This document shows positions 25,736 to 35,590 of a DNA stretch of 64,000 nucleotides, one piece after another. This DNA is from Anoxybacter fermentans (GTDB taxonomy: Bacteria; Bacillota; Halanaerobiia; DY22613): contig NZ_CP016379.1 of assembly GCF_003991135.1 (NCBI RefSeq), positions 1,364,001-1,428,000 on the forward strand, read 5' to 3'. The notes below the pieces were generated by a model. That model saw only the letters and a program-made list of their open reading frames with translations. It was not told the DNA's origin and made no database searches. Position 1 is the first letter of the stretch; each line of letters starts with the position of its first letter. Made by a program: the position numbers and the translations under genes.

Positions 25736-26658
25736 CAAGTTCTGCCTCCTCGTATGGTATTGATCTTTTGTTTCATCTTTAGCACAGCTCTTCTGGCTGC
25801 CGATTTATAATCTTCACCATCTTTTTTTCTAGCAAAGATTATCCCCCGGGAAGAATTGACAATACCACCCAATCCATCAGGATTAAAAAAGTGCTCTAAT
25901 TCTGCCGCAACCGCACCTTGAGCTCCATAACCTGGAATCAGGAAGAATGTACGTGGAAGCATCTTTCGCAGTCTGGCTGCAGCTTCGGGGTAAGTGGCTC
26001 CTACTACCATGCCCAGGTTGGAATATCCACTCTCACCGCACCAGTTTGTCCCAAGTTCCTGTAATTGCAGAGCCAGCCGCTCATAGACCTTCTCACCGCT
26101 AGCAAGAGTCAAATCCTGCAAATCCCCTGAAGAAGGATTGGAGGTTTTTAACAACACCCATACTCCTTTATCATACTTTTGCGCTACTTCAATAAATGGT
26201 TCAAGCCCATCTTTTCCTAGATACGGATTAACCGTCATGCTATCCAGATCATAGATAAACTCTTCTCTTCCCCATAGATTCACCTTTCCCAGATAGCCAT
26301 CTGCATAAGCTTTAGCTGTAGAAGAAATATCATTACGTTTGGCATCGAGAATGATTTCAAACCCCATTTCCCGGGAAATTTTACATGATTCTATCAATGC
26401 TTTCAGACCCGCAGGACCATATTGTTCATAAAAACTTATCTGAAACTTCACTACGGGCGCATAAGGTTCTACTGCTTCCAGAATGCCATAATTAAAATTG
26501 ATAAGAACCTGGGCAAGACCCTCCAGGGTCTCACCCATCTTTTCTTTTATTGGCTTTTTCACCTCTTCAGGAATCCGTTCAAACCGGGGATCTAACCCAA
26601 CACAGACACAGCTATTCTTTTCTTCAATCTTTGCAATTAACCGATCAATTGCCTGCAT
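25735..26658 (-). CDS. pyrF: Orotidine-5'-phosphate decarboxylase, type 2
   Basis: 307 residues. It decarboxylates OMP to UMP. The catalytic Lys-Asp motif is DAKRNDI (about residue 105), the N-terminus has CVCVGLDPR, and FLIPGYGAQG near 240 closes the phosphate site. The length is typical of the longer type-2 form. The start is the ATG at 26658 with GGAGTGGTTTCA upstream; this overlaps the end of pyrC by 14 bp. A start eight codons upstream is possible but has no better ribosome site. Confidence 0.94.
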   Translation of the reverse strand: MQAIDRLIAKIEEKNSCVCVGLDPRFERIPEEVKKPIKEKMGETLEGLAQVLINFNYGILEAVEPYAPVVKFQISFYEQYGPAGLKALIESCKISREMGFEIILDAKRNDISSTAKAYADGYLGKVNLWGREEFIYDLDSMTVNPYLGKDGLEPFIEVAQKYDKGVWVLLKTSNPSSGDLQDLTLASGEKVYERLALQLQELGTNWCGESGYSNLGMVVGATYPEAAARLRKMLPRTFFLIPGYGAQGAVAAELEHFFNPDGLGGIVNSSRGIIFARKKDGEDYKSAARRAVLKMKQKINTIRGGRT

Positions 26659-27943
26659 TGAAACCACTCCGCTGATAGACAATTTTACCTTTTACCATAG
26701 TCATTACCGGCCAACCGATCAGTTTCCAACCAATAAACGGATTATTCTTACCTTTACTTACCAGGTCTTTTACTCTTACTTCCTCTTCCCATTCTAAATC
26801 TACAACTACCAGATCAGCCTCCTGACCTTCACCAATTCCACCTACGGATAAGTCTAGAATCTGTGCAGGCTTCGTACTCATTTTTTTCACAACATCCATT
26901 AGGCTTAATTTACCATCTTTAACAAGGGTGGTAATAATCACAGGTAGAGCAGTTTCTAAGCCCGCAATCCCAAAGGGAGCCCACTGAAATTCTACCATCT
27001 TTTCTTCATAGGCATGAGGTGCATGGTCGGTAGCTATAATGTCAATAGTACCATCCTGTAAGCCTTCAATTAAAGCAGCCTGATCCTCTTTACTTCTAAG
27101 AGGTGGATTTACTTTGAAGTTGGTATCATAACTAAGTACATCTTCTTCACAGAGAACCAGATGATGAGGAGTTACTTCAGCAGTTATAGATACCCCCCTG
27201 GCTTTAGCCTGTCTTATGAGTTCGACCCCACCTTTAGTGGTAACGTGGGCAATGTGCAATTTAGCTCCTGTAAGTTCAGCCAACTTAATATCCCTGGCAA
27301 TGATAATCTCTTCGGCTTCAGCAGGATACCCGGGCAGTCCAGTCATCATAGAAGCATAGCCTTCATTAACCATACCGTTATCAACCAGGTTGTGATCTTC
27401 ACAGTGAGTGATGAATGTCAGATCAAAAGGAGTTGCATATTCCATGGCGCGTCGCATTACTCCACTATTCATGACAGTACGGCCATCATCAGAGAGAGCT
27501 ACAACTCCTGCTTCTTTCAGCATTCCAATCTCTGCAATTTCCTCTCCTTTGGACCCTTTGGTAATAGCACCAATCGGGAAGACTCTTATCACTCCTTCTT
27601 CCGCTGACCGGTGCTGGATATATCGAATAACTGATGGATTATCTGCAACAGGATCAGTATTGGGCATACAGCAAATACTGGTAAATCCTCCCTTAGCTGC
27701 TGCCCTTGTTCCTGTTGCAATTGTCTCTTTATGCTCAAAACCCGGTTCCCGTAAGTGAACATGAAGATCAACCAGACCTGGAAGAACATACTTACCTGTT
27801 ACATCGATGATCTTTACATCTTCTGTTTCTTCAATCTTCTCTGCAATCCGGACAATCTTTCCATTCTCGATTAGAATATCTAATTTTTCCTTCCGTCCTC
27901 TCTCTGGATCTACGACAATTCCGTTCTTAATTAATTTTTTCAT
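26645..27943 (-). CDS. pyrC: Dihydroorotase (class I)
   Basis: 432 residues, a zinc amidohydrolase cyclising carbamoyl aspartate to dihydroorotate. Metal ligands are in [10 protein letters not shown] (about residue 59) with further histidines in FITHCED and LHIAHVTT, and the catalytic Asp is in ATDHAPH (about 305). The length fits the class I (allantoinase-like) bacterial enzymes. AAAGGGGGAACCAAA precedes the ATG. The gene overlaps pyrB by 17 bp and pyrF by 14 bp. Confidence 0.96.
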   Translation of the reverse strand: MKKLIKNGIVVDPERGRKEKLDILIENGKIVRIAEKIEETEDVKIIDVTGKYVLPGLVDLHVHLREPGFEHKETIATGTRAAAKGGFTSICCMPNTDPVADNPSVIRYIQHRSAEEGVIRVFPIGAITKGSKGEEIAEIGMLKEAGVVALSDDGRTVMNSGVMRRAMEYATPFDLTFITHCEDHNLVDNGMVNEGYASMMTGLPGYPAEAEEIIIARDIKLAELTGAKLHIAHVTTKGGVELIRQAKARGVSITAEVTPHHLVLCEEDVLSYDTNFKVNPPLRSKEDQAALIEGLQDGTIDIIATDHAPHAYEEKMVEFQWAPFGIAGLETALPVIITTLVKDGKLSLMDVVKKMSTKPAQILDLSVGGIGEGQEADLVVVDLEWEEEVRVKDLVSKGKNNPFIGWKLIGWPVMTMVKGKIVYQRSGFNAGN

Positions 27944-28871
27944 TTTGGTTCCCCCTTCCAGCTAGTAGATAGAATAATGCCATCCGTACTGCTACTCCAT
28001 TGGTTACCTGTTCTTCAATCACAGCCCGATCATCCAGGGCAATAATCGGATCAATCTCTACACCCTGATTCATTGGCCCGGGATGAAGAATCAGTACATC
28101 ATCTTTTAAAAGAGATATAATCCTTTCATTCATCCCGTAAAATCTGTGGTATTCCCTGATAGATGGGAAAAGTCCTTTCTTTTGACGCTCTCGCTGTATT
28201 CTTAAAATATTTACTACATCTGCTCCTTTTAGGGCTTCATCTAAGGAGTAATAAACTTCAACCCCCAGATTTTTTAAATCCTTTGGAATCAGGGTTGCAG
28301 GACCTACAACACGTACATTAGCCCCCATAGTCTTTAAACCAAAGATATTTGAACGGGCTACCCGGCTGTGTAAAATATCACCAACAATTAACACATTTAA
28401 ACCTTCAATTCTTCCTTTTTTTTCTTTTATAGTAAACATATCTAACAAAGCCTGGGTTGGATGTTCATGAGCCCCATCACCTGCATTGATGATGGAAGCA
28501 TTGACATAACGGGCCAATAAATGGGGAGCACCAGGTGCCGAATGGCGAATCACAATAATATCTGCCCCCATTGCTTCTAAAGTTTTTCCAGTGTCAATTA
28601 GACTCTCACCTTTAGCCACACTGCTGGACGATCCAGAAAGACTCAACATATTGGCACTTAACATCTTTCCTGCCAGATCAAAAGATGCTTTTGTCCGGGT
28701 GCTGGGTTCAAAAAAGAAGCTAACTACCGTTTTCCCTGTCAAAGTAGGAACCTTTTTTACTTTCCGGGTGAAGACCTCCTTCATGGCTTCTGCAGTATCC
28801 AGGATCAATGAAATCTCTTCTTTTGAAACATCAGCCAATCCCAACAGGTGTTTTCTTTTTAAGCGGCTCAT
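27927..28871 (-). CDS. pyrB: Aspartate carbamoyltransferase catalytic subunit
   Basis: 314 residues. It condenses carbamoyl phosphate with aspartate. The carbamoyl-phosphate loop [12 protein letters not shown] lies near residue 53, [12 protein letters not shown] near 132, and the aspartate-side [10 protein letters not shown] near 265. No pyrI regulatory subunit follows, which fits Firmicute-type control by transcription attenuation. It is the first enzyme gene after the second PyrR attenuator. Confidence 0.96.
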   Translation of the reverse strand: MSRLKRKHLLGLADVSKEEISLILDTAEAMKEVFTRKVKKVPTLTGKTVVSFFFEPSTRTKASFDLAGKMLSANMLSLSGSSSSVAKGESLIDTGKTLEAMGADIIVIRHSAPGAPHLLARYVNASIINAGDGAHEHPTQALLDMFTIKEKKGRIEGLNVLIVGDILHSRVARSNIFGLKTMGANVRVVGPATLIPKDLKNLGVEVYYSLDEALKGADVVNILRIQRERQKKGLFPSIREYHRFYGMNERIISLLKDDVLILHPGPMNQGVEIDPIIALDDRAVIEEQVTNGVAVRMALFYLLAGRGNQNEKIN

Positions 28872-28924
28872 TTAATTACCTCCTTAATATAGAATATTTG
28901 GAATACCATAACTACCCTGGCCAT

Positions 28925-29062
28925 AAAAAAATCCCTTCCGGTCCGAAAACCGAAAGGGATTAATTACCTACTATCATTAGGATACTCCTATAGATAGGGC
29001 CAATGATAGATCAGGCTTAACACTTCCCTTTTCGGCCTCACTGGACCGATTTAAAGGTTCTG
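28925..29062 (-). promoter_or_regulatory. PyrR-dependent attenuator between pyrR and pyrB
   Basis: On the minus strand GGTCCAGTGAGGCCGAAAAG (about 29028-29047) matches the PyrR-binding loop (GUCCAGAGAGGCU type). About 70 nt later comes the terminator stem ATCCCTTTCGG / CCGGAAGGGAT (28931-28960) followed by seven Ts. Known mechanism: PyrR with UMP binds the loop and favours the terminator, shutting off the downstream pyr genes. Confidence 0.9.
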
Positions 29063-29079
29063 TAACTGTTAAAATTTTA

Positions 29080-29670
<591 letters not shown>

Positions 29671-29671
29671 T

Positions 29672-29790
29672 TAAAAAACCTTCTTACTGTAGACCAGTAA
29701 GAAGGTTCTAATCTATAGAGATAAGCTACTACTTATCTTCTATTATGTTTCTTCACCTCTTACTAGCCTCACAGGACTAATTTAAAGGGT
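29672..29790 (-). promoter_or_regulatory. PyrR-dependent attenuator upstream of pyrR
   Basis: On the minus strand AGTCCTGTGAGGCTAG (29763-29778) is a PyrR-binding loop. It is followed by the terminator AACCTTCTTACTG / CAGTAAGAAGGTT (29677-29707) with a T run. It sits between the promoter at 29822-29850 and the pyrR start. Confidence 0.9.
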
Positions 29791-29821
29791 GAATCTTATT
29801 TTTTATTTTTCATTTTATTTA

Positions 29822-29850
29822 ACTTTATCAAAAAAACATGCTTCTGTCAA
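29822..29850 (-). promoter_or_regulatory. Sigma-A-type promoter of the pyr operon
   Basis: Minus-strand TTGACA (29850-29845), a 17-bp spacer, then TAAAGT (29827-29822). The -35 box overlaps the stop region of rluD. Predicted transcription starts near 29815, just before the first attenuator. Confidence 0.75.
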
Positions 29851-30776
29851 GGGAATATAGTATTATTTTTTCTCAATTCAACAAGAATTTTTTCCATATC
29901 TTCAGGGATAGGGGCAGTAAAAGTTTTCTTCTCTCCGGTCCGCGGATGAGTAATGGTCAGCTGATAAGCATGGAGCATCTGTCTTTTCACCGGCAAACTC
30001 TCTTTGTAACCATATTTATCATCACCCACCACCGGATATCCTATATACCTGAAATGAACCCTGATCTGATGAGTCCTACCTGTCTCTAAATTGACCTTCA
30101 CTAAGGTATAATCGCGGAAACGCTGTTTAACCTCAAATCGTGTAAGGGCAGGTTTACTGTTCTCCTTTACCACCGCCATCTTTTTTCGATCCTTAGGGTC
30201 ACGACCGATCGGTGCATCTATTTTACCTTTGTCATATGGTAAAAACCCTTTGACCAAAGCCAGGTATATTTTTTCAATTTCCCGTCTTTTAAATTGTTCT
30301 ACCAATATCCGATGGGCCATATCCGTTTTGGCAACAACCAGAACTCCCGATGTATCTTTATCCAAACGGTGAACAATTCCCGGCCTTATTATGCCATTAA
30401 TCCCTGATAGATTCTTACAATGGTATAGGAGAGCATTGACTAAAGTTCCGCTCTCATTCCCGGGTGCCGGATGTACTACCATATCCCAGGGTTTATTAAT
30501 AACAACTATATCATCATCTTCATAAATGATATCTAATGGAATTGCTTCCGGTTTAACCTCTAACTCAGTTGCTTCCGGAACCTCAAAAACTATTTCATCT
30601 CCGGCTTTAACTTTATAACTGGCTTTTTCTACCCTACCATTTACTTTTACCCTACCTTCATCAATTAATTGTTTGATATAGGAACGGCTAAAATCATCAT
30701 TTACCTCAGCCAGATATTTATCAAGACGCATATTTTCATCACTACTGGCTATATCAAACTCACGAATTTCGAGCAT
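29847..30776 (-). CDS. RluD-type 23S rRNA pseudouridine synthase
   Basis: 309 residues. It isomerises uridines in 23S rRNA (the RluA/RluD family). An S4 RNA-binding domain (MRLDKYLAEVNDDFSRSYIKQLIDEGRVKVNG) occupies about residues 16-60, and the catalytic motif HRLDKDTSGVLVVAK lies near 135. The start is the ATG at 30776, with GGGGAGATGGAAG upstream. The open frame continues into element R9, which should not be counted as coding. Before R9 inserted, this start would have overlapped the end of lspA. Confidence 0.9.
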   Translation of the reverse strand: MLEIREFDIASSDENMRLDKYLAEVNDDFSRSYIKQLIDEGRVKVNGRVEKASYKVKAGDEIVFEVPEATELEVKPEAIPLDIIYEDDDIVVINKPWDMVVHPAPGNESGTLVNALLYHCKNLSGINGIIRPGIVHRLDKDTSGVLVVAKTDMAHRILVEQFKRREIEKIYLALVKGFLPYDKGKIDAPIGRDPKDRKKMAVVKENSKPALTRFEVKQRFRDYTLVKVNLETGRTHQIRVHFRYIGYPVVGDDKYGYKESLPVKRQMLHAYQLTITHPRTGEKKTFTAPIPEDMEKILVELRKNNTIFP

Positions 30777-30808
30777 CTTCCATCTCCCCTGTTTTATTTT
30801 CATTAAAT

Positions 30809-31029
30809 GGCTATATTGCAAAAAGCTAATTTTGAGCGATATAGAAAATTTTCGATAAACCATCTTAGCGAGATTGAAGTCGAAATAAGGCCTCATATGA
30901 AGATGTGATGAGCTAATCAAGGGCCAGGAAGGCCCTTTGATTAGGAAGTCTTATTTCGATTGAAATCGAACTTCAAATGATTCGAAAAATTTCTCCTTAA
31001 GAGAAAAATTAGCTTTTTGCAGTATAATC
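30809..31029 (+). repeat. Foldback MITE-like element R9 (221 bp) between lspA and rluD
   Basis: Ends GGCTATATTGC and GCAGTATAATC, with perfect 7-bp direct repeats ATTAAAT at 30802-30808 and 31030-31036. Full length. It supplies the last residues and the stop of lspA. Confidence 0.95.
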
Positions 31030-31446
31030 ATTAAATAAAATCCATGCAAACAAGGCCATCCCTATTACAATGGCTGAATCAGCAATATTAAAGATAGGCC
31101 AGACCTGAAAATCAAAAAAGTCAATCACATACCCCAATCTTAATCGATCCACCAAATTGCCAATTGTTCCACCTAAAGCCAGGCCCAGAGCCAGTCTTGA
31201 AATCCTGTCTTTAGGTAATTGCTTATAAAAATAGATTATAAAAGCAAGTACTACAATAGCGACCAGGATAAATAGTTCCCGCCGGCCTTGCAAGATACCA
31301 AAAGCTGCTCCATAGTTATGTACATAAGTCAAATAAAAGATCTTGGGTATGATTGGAATCGATTCCAGATAGTGAAAGTTATGACTTACCAGGTATTTAG
31401 TCAATTGATCCACGGCAAAAGTTAAAAGTATAACAATCCAGATCAT
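31009..31446 (-). CDS. lspA: Lipoprotein signal peptidase (C-terminus altered by element R9)
   Basis: 145 residues, a membrane aspartyl protease that removes signal peptides from prolipoproteins. Four membrane segments are visible. The family motifs are NYGAAFG (about 42-48), GGTIGNLVDRLRLGYVIDFFDF (about 96-117, first catalytic Asp) and FNIADSAI (second Asp). The start is the ATG at 31446, with GGGGGAGATTATA upstream. The last residues, DYTAKS plus the stop, come from R9; without it the frame would continue about 14 codons into rluD. Both catalytic motifs are intact. Confidence 0.94.
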   Translation of the reverse strand: MIWIVILLTFAVDQLTKYLVSHNFHYLESIPIIPKIFYLTYVHNYGAAFGILQGRRELFILVAIVVLAFIIYFYKQLPKDRISRLALGLALGGTIGNLVDRLRLGYVIDFFDFQVWPIFNIADSAIVIGMALFAWILFNDYTAKS

Positions 31447-31523
31447 TATAATCTCCCCCTCATCCTTTAGATATAAACCGTATAACATTTATTTTAGCAC
31501 ATATTATACCAATTAGCAACAAA

Positions 31524-31556
31524 AAGGAAAGCTTCTCCGGAATCCAGAGAAGCTTG
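31524..31556 (-). terminator. Rho-independent terminator after the TraR/DksA-type gene
   Basis: Stem AAGCTTCTC / GAGAAGCTT (31529-31555), followed on the minus strand by TCCTTTTTG. It separates the upstream gene from lspA. Confidence 0.75.
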
Positions 31557-31569
31557 TGAAAAGGTCAAA

Positions 31570-32274
31570 TTACTCTTCCCGGTATTCTCCTCGACTTCGA
31601 CGGCGCGGGTTTCCGGTATGAACATCTTCAATAAATTCTTCAGTAAACCCGGTATCTTCAATCCCATCACCCCAGTCTACTTCACCATGCCGTTCATCTG
31701 CATCATAAAATGCATCATCAGAAGTAATAGCACCTGGGACATCCTGGGGTGTATTTGAGGTACCGTACCGGGCCACTTTCTGCCAGGCATCTTCGCCATC
31801 AAAGGCTACATTTTCAGTATCATCAGTAAAGGTACGATTATATGGTGAAGAGAGGAATTCTTCTTCAACCGGTCTTTCCCTGGGTGGGTCATAATTCTCC
31901 CATGTTTCTTTACAACCCTTACACATCGTGGTATATGGAAATGCTTCTAACCTTTCTTCCGGTATCTCTTTTCCACAGCGGTCACAATATCCGTATGTTC
32001 CATTATCAATTTTTTCCAGTGCATCGTCAATTAAATCTAAAAGAAGTCTGTAATTGTCGCGAAGAGCAATATCTTTCCCCCGTTCAAAGGTAATATCACC
32101 GTGATCAGCAGGGTGGTTATCATAACCGGATAATTCTCCTACAGAATCGAGAAAACTTTTATTTAATCCACCATATCCTTTAACCCCATCTTCTATTTGC
32201 TTAATCTGCTGGATAATTCGCTTTTTTTCATCTATAAGAATTTTCTGATAATGGTTCAACTTTACCTGTTCCAT
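31570..32274 (-). CDS. TraR/DksA-type zinc-finger protein, YteA-like
   Basis: 234 residues. The N-terminal half is a predicted coiled coil (YQKILIDEKKRIIQQIKQIED). The C4 zinc finger reads CDRCGKEIPEERLEAFPYTTMCKGC (about residues 98-123), as in DksA/TraR and the sporulation-associated YteA proteins of Firmicutes. The acidic C-terminal 100 residues are variable. It probably binds RNA polymerase or a sporulation target; the role is inferred from the family. AAGGAGGAAATTTTA precedes the ATG. Confidence 0.85.
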   Translation of the reverse strand: MEQVKLNHYQKILIDEKKRIIQQIKQIEDGVKGYGGLNKSFLDSVGELSGYDNHPADHGDITFERGKDIALRDNYRLLLDLIDDALEKIDNGTYGYCDRCGKEIPEERLEAFPYTTMCKGCKETWENYDPPRERPVEEEFLSSPYNRTFTDDTENVAFDGEDAWQKVARYGTSNTPQDVPGAITSDDAFYDADERHGEVDWGDGIEDTGFTEEFIEDVHTGNPRRRSRGEYREE

Positions 32275-32305
32275 TAAAATTTCCTCCTTACGTATCTTTT
32301 GTTAA

Positions 32306-32525
32306 GATTATACTGTAAAAAGCTAATTTTGAGTGACATAGAAATTTTTGCCAAATCATCTTAGCGAGATTTCCAACGAAATAAGGCCTCATCACAGGAG
32401 GTGATGAGCTAATCAAGGGCCAGGAGGGCCCTTTGATTAAAAAACCTTATTTCGGCGGAAATCAAGCTTTAGATGATTCGAAAAATTTCTCAAGAAGCGA
32501 AAAATTAGCTTTTTGCAGTTTAACC
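32306..32525 (+). repeat. Foldback MITE-like element R10 (220 bp)
   Basis: Ends GATTATACTGT and GCAGTTTAACC, with perfect 7-bp direct repeats TTGTTAA at 32299-32305 and 32526-32532. The nitroreductase stop codon lies inside the right duplication, so the target was the very end of that gene. Confidence 0.95.
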
Positions 32526-32528
32526 TTG

Positions 32529-33050
32529 TTAATGAATAATTTTAACCACTTCGCTTAAAGTTTTATGAACAGCAGGACGTTCTTCATTTTCTACAGGATA
32601 TCCCAATGGGATAATAGCCACAGGCTTTTGCTCTTCGGGAATTTGAAGTATTTGCTTTACTTTTTGGTCATCAAAATCTCCAACCCAGCAGCTACCAATT
32701 CCATAACCGTGGGCAGCAAGAAGCATATTTTGAGTAGCGGCAGCGGTGTCCTGAAGTACATAAAGATCCCGGCCCCGTTCCCCATATCTTTTCATTACCT
32801 GATCATAATCAGCAACGACTACGATTAATACCGGTGCATTTTCAATCCAGGATTCTGAACATTGGGCTAGTTTATGCTTTATATCATTATTTTTTACCAC
32901 ATAAAAAAACCAGGGTTCAATATTTCCCGCACTTGGAGCCATTCTTCCACAATCCAGAATCCGACCAATAGTAGGATCTGGTATAGGGTCAGGCTTAAAC
33001 TTACGCACACTTCGGCGTCTCTGAATAGCATCAATCAAATCTTTAGTCAT
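32529..33050 (-). CDS. Nitroreductase-family flavoprotein
   Basis: 173 residues, an FMN-dependent NAD(P)H oxidoreductase. The N-terminal FMN-binding RRRSVRKFKPDPIP (about 11-24), APSAGNIEPWFFYVV (about 38-52) and the later AAHGYGIGSCWVG (about 113-125) are typical of small nitroreductases. It could reduce nitro compounds, quinones or a flavin substrate. GAGGTGATTAG precedes the ATG. R10 inserted exactly at the stop codon without changing the protein. Confidence 0.9.
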   Translation of the reverse strand: MTKDLIDAIQRRRSVRKFKPDPIPDPTIGRILDCGRMAPSAGNIEPWFFYVVKNNDIKHKLAQCSESWIENAPVLIVVVADYDQVMKRYGERGRDLYVLQDTAAATQNMLLAAHGYGIGSCWVGDFDDQKVKQILQIPEEQKPVAIIPLGYPVENEERPAVHKTLSEVVKIIH

Positions 33051-33069
33051 CTAATCACCTCATTTTGGT

Positions 33070-33363
33070 CTAAAGATAGGTTTGAACAATTTTAACAATT
33101 TTAGCGATAAAAAAACCTATTAAAGGTACATTGAGTTCAGCCAGGCGGAATAGGATCATCAGAACAATTGCTCCTAAAATAGTAGCTCCAATAGCCACAC
33201 CTAATCCACGGGCCAACCCAGAGATAAAGTTGATTAAAAGCATATACCTGGGTGACCGTATCAATTCAATGTATTCGGCAATATTTATTTTATTAATATT
33301 CTCTGCCAATTCCTCAACTTTATTTGCAAGTTGTCCTAAAAGCCGTTTCTCTTCTACATTCAT
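33070..33363 (-). CDS. DUF5665-type small membrane protein
   Basis: 97 residues: an N-terminal amphipathic/coiled-coil stretch (LLGQLANKVEELAENINKINI), a glycine-rich hydrophobic segment (LARGLGVAIGATILGAIVLMILF, about 49-72) and a second hydrophobic tail. This matches the DUF5665 pattern common in clostridia. The function is unknown. It lies 19 bp upstream of the nitroreductase gene and is probably co-transcribed with it. AAAGGGTGACTTTAA precedes the ATG. Confidence 0.75.
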   Translation of the reverse strand: MNVEEKRLLGQLANKVEELAENINKINIAEYIELIRSPRYMLLINFISGLARGLGVAIGATILGAIVLMILFRLAELNVPLIGFFIAKIVKIVQTYL

Positions 33364-33451
33364 TTAAAGTCACCCTTTCTCCATCTTATCAATAATTTAC
33401 CCAACTCTCTCTTTTTTTATCTCTTAGTATCTTCAGATTAAATATACGAAA

Positions 33452-33673
33452 AATTTTACTGCAAAAAGCTAATTTTTCGCTTCAAAAGAAATTTTTCAAA
33501 CCATCTAAAGTTCGATTTCAGTCAAAATAAGGCACACTAATCAATAGATCCTCCTGGCCCTTGATTAGCTCATCACATCCTCATATGAGGCCTTATTTCG
33601 ACTGAAATCGAACTTTAGATGGTTTAACAAAAAATTTCTATAGCACTCAAAATTAGATTTTTGCAGTTTAATC
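33452..33673 (-). repeat. Foldback MITE-like element R11 (222 bp)
   Basis: Ends AATTTTACTGC and GCAGTTTAATC. Full length, reverse orientation. I see no convincing flanking duplication here, so it may be older or have recombined. It lies upstream of the DUF5665 gene. Confidence 0.9.
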
Positions 33674-33687
33674 TTTATCTAAATTTA

Positions 33688-33725
33688 AAAAAGGTAGAGA
33701 AAATAATCCCTCTACCTTTAAATTA
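33688..33725 (-). terminator. Terminator, probably the original end of the divIVA operon
   Basis: Stem AAAGGTAGAG / CTCTACCTTT with a 10-nt loop, followed on the minus strand by TTTTTTAAATTT. Today the IS1182 element lies between it and divIVA. The stretch 33726-33853 holds nothing I recognise. Confidence 0.65.
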
Positions 33726-33853
33726 GTTAAAATATAGCTTCTCCTATATTTTCTAACAAGAATGCTGTTTGTTTTGACCTGGCTTCAGTAGTATCTTATT
33801 TCTAAAACATCTTTAATTTAAAAAATACTTTTCAAAATAATATAAACACACCT

Positions 33854-33912
33854 AAAAAAGGGGCTGTCCCAAAAGTAATTGATTACTTTTGGGCATGGCC
33901 CCTTTTTTCATT
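33854..33912. terminator. Bidirectional terminator-like hairpin at the IS1182 end
   Basis: GGGGCTGTCCCAAAAGTAA pairs with TTACTTTTGGGCATGGCCCC around a 4-nt loop, with A/T runs on both sides. It includes the terminal inverted repeat and would stop transcripts in both directions. Confidence 0.75.
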
Positions 33913-33973
33913 GTTCATTTCAAATTCATTGAAAATTTTTCTGTTAAGAAAATAAAAACCCATACCTGACATT

Positions 33974-35530
33974 CTATACTGTTGCCAGTTTAGCCAGGTT
34001 ATGGGCTATACACAGTAAACCCCATTCAATTTTTACTTTCTCAAGGCCACGAAGCAGAAATCTCCTGAATGACCAATTGCCTTTGATCCTTCCAAAGACA
34101 GATTCCGCTTCAATTGCTCTTTGAGAACGGAGTTTCATACCTTTATCGGAACAAAGGTTTTCCTTTACCTTTTGCTTATATTCACGTAATTTAAAATTTA
34201 TTCTTATTACTCGATCACCTTTGGCCCTGGTACAATTTTCTTTTAACTCACACCCATCACAATTTTCGCATTTGTAATATCTAATTTGTTTAGTATATCC
34301 ATTTTCAGTCTTAATTTCTTTTGTCTTACAGTAAATGAGTCTTCTTTGAGCAGGACAAATAAACTCGTCGTTTTCTTTATCATACGGCCAGTTTTCTACT
34401 TTAAATATATCATTTTTAAACTTCTTCTTTTGTTCTTTATGAAAAGTATTATACTTAACATAAATATTAGTATTAGCTTTCTCTAAGTAATCATAATTTT
34501 CCTCACTACCATAACCTGAATCAGCTATCACATTCTCCGGAATCTTACCTGTAATTTCTTTTACTTTTTCTAAATGAGGTATTAAGCATCTTGAATCTGC
34601 CGGCCTTTGATGAATACTATAACCAACTACAAACTGATTCTCTGTACCTATCTGAACATTATATGCGGGCTTCAATTGCCCATTTTTCATGTGGTCTTCT
34701 TTCATTCTCATAAAAGTTGCATCAGTATCTGTTTTAGAATAACTGTTTCGTCCATTTAAAATCTCTTCCTGTTGCTCATATTTTTTCATTCTGGGAAGAT
34801 ATTTGCTCTTAAGTTCTTTAATTGTTTTTTTCAACTTTCTATTTTTGGAGTTCTTTTCTAGACGTTCTTCAAGTTCCTTAATTTTTTCTTCGAGTTTCTT
34901 TGAATCTATTTCTTTTCCTTCACCCATCTCCTCCAGATCATTATCCCCATACAATCTATTCTCTTCTTCGTTGGTTTTCTCAATCTCTTTTAAAAGTTCA
35001 TTAATTTTTGCCCTGAGCCTTGCTTTGTACTTCTTTGTCGCTTTTCCCCAGACAAAGCTATATTTGTTTGCATTAGCTTCTATTTTTGTACCATCTAAAA
35101 AGTAATTCTCTAACTTTACATATCCTTCTTCTATAAGAAGTTCCAATACTGATGTAAATACCTCATCAATAACATCTTTCATGATCTCTGATCTGAATCG
35201 GTTTATCGTCCGAAAATCAGGTTTATTGTTACCACTAAGCCACATAAAATAAATATTTTCCCGAAGTGCCTTGGCAATCCGTCTTGATGAATATATTCTC
35301 TGAGTATAGGCATATACTATAACCTTAAGCATCATTTTCGGATGGTAGCTGCTTCTACCCCCACCTTTATATTTTTCAAGCAGGGGTTCAATATTCATCC
35401 TTTCTATAGCTGAATTTACCACCCTTACTAAATGATTCTCAGGAATAAACACATCAAAACTCAAAGGCAACATTGTCTGATTCATATTATATTCAATAAA
35501 TGTCTTTTTATTATGGTTTTTCCTCTTCAT
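33974..35530 (-). CDS. IS1182-family transposase
   Basis: 518 residues, intact. The N-terminal DUF772-like region (HPKMMLKVIVYAYTQRIYSSRRIAKALREN) is followed by the DDE domain: DGTKIEANANKYSF (first Asp, about residue 145), VIADSGYGSEENYDYL (second Asp, about 348) and AIEAESVFGRIKGNWSFRRF (Glu, near 485). A cysteine cluster (CENCDGCELKENC) lies between the last two. A long coiled coil (about 170-250) separates the first two motifs. No frameshift is seen, so the element may be active. Confidence 0.95.
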   Translation of the reverse strand: MKRKNHNKKTFIEYNMNQTMLPLSFDVFIPENHLVRVVNSAIERMNIEPLLEKYKGGGRSSYHPKMMLKVIVYAYTQRIYSSRRIAKALRENIYFMWLSGNNKPDFRTINRFRSEIMKDVIDEVFTSVLELLIEEGYVKLENYFLDGTKIEANANKYSFVWGKATKKYKARLRAKINELLKEIEKTNEEENRLYGDNDLEEMGEGKEIDSKKLEEKIKELEERLEKNSKNRKLKKTIKELKSKYLPRMKKYEQQEEILNGRNSYSKTDTDATFMRMKEDHMKNGQLKPAYNVQIGTENQFVVGYSIHQRPADSRCLIPHLEKVKEITGKIPENVIADSGYGSEENYDYLEKANTNIYVKYNTFHKEQKKKFKNDIFKVENWPYDKENDEFICPAQRRLIYCKTKEIKTENGYTKQIRYYKCENCDGCELKENCTRAKGDRVIRINFKLREYKQKVKENLCSDKGMKLRSQRAIEAESVFGRIKGNWSFRRFLLRGLEKVKIEWGLLCIAHNLAKLATV

Positions 35531-35550
35531 ATTTATATTTTACCATAAAA

Positions 35551-35590
35551 GAAAGGTGTTGTCTTTATAAAAATTCGGACAACACCTTTC
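35551..35590. terminator. Hairpin in the IS1182 leader
   Basis: GAAAGGTGTTGTC (35551-35563) pairs perfectly with GACAACACCTTTC (35578-35590) and is followed by T-rich tracts on both strands. It lies between the IS end and the transposase ATG and should block read-through from divIVA into the transposase. Confidence 0.7.

Noticed and set aside
30777-30920. N-terminal extension of the RluD-type protein
   Set aside because: The open frame runs into element R9; the ribosome-binding site and the S4-domain start support ATG 30776.
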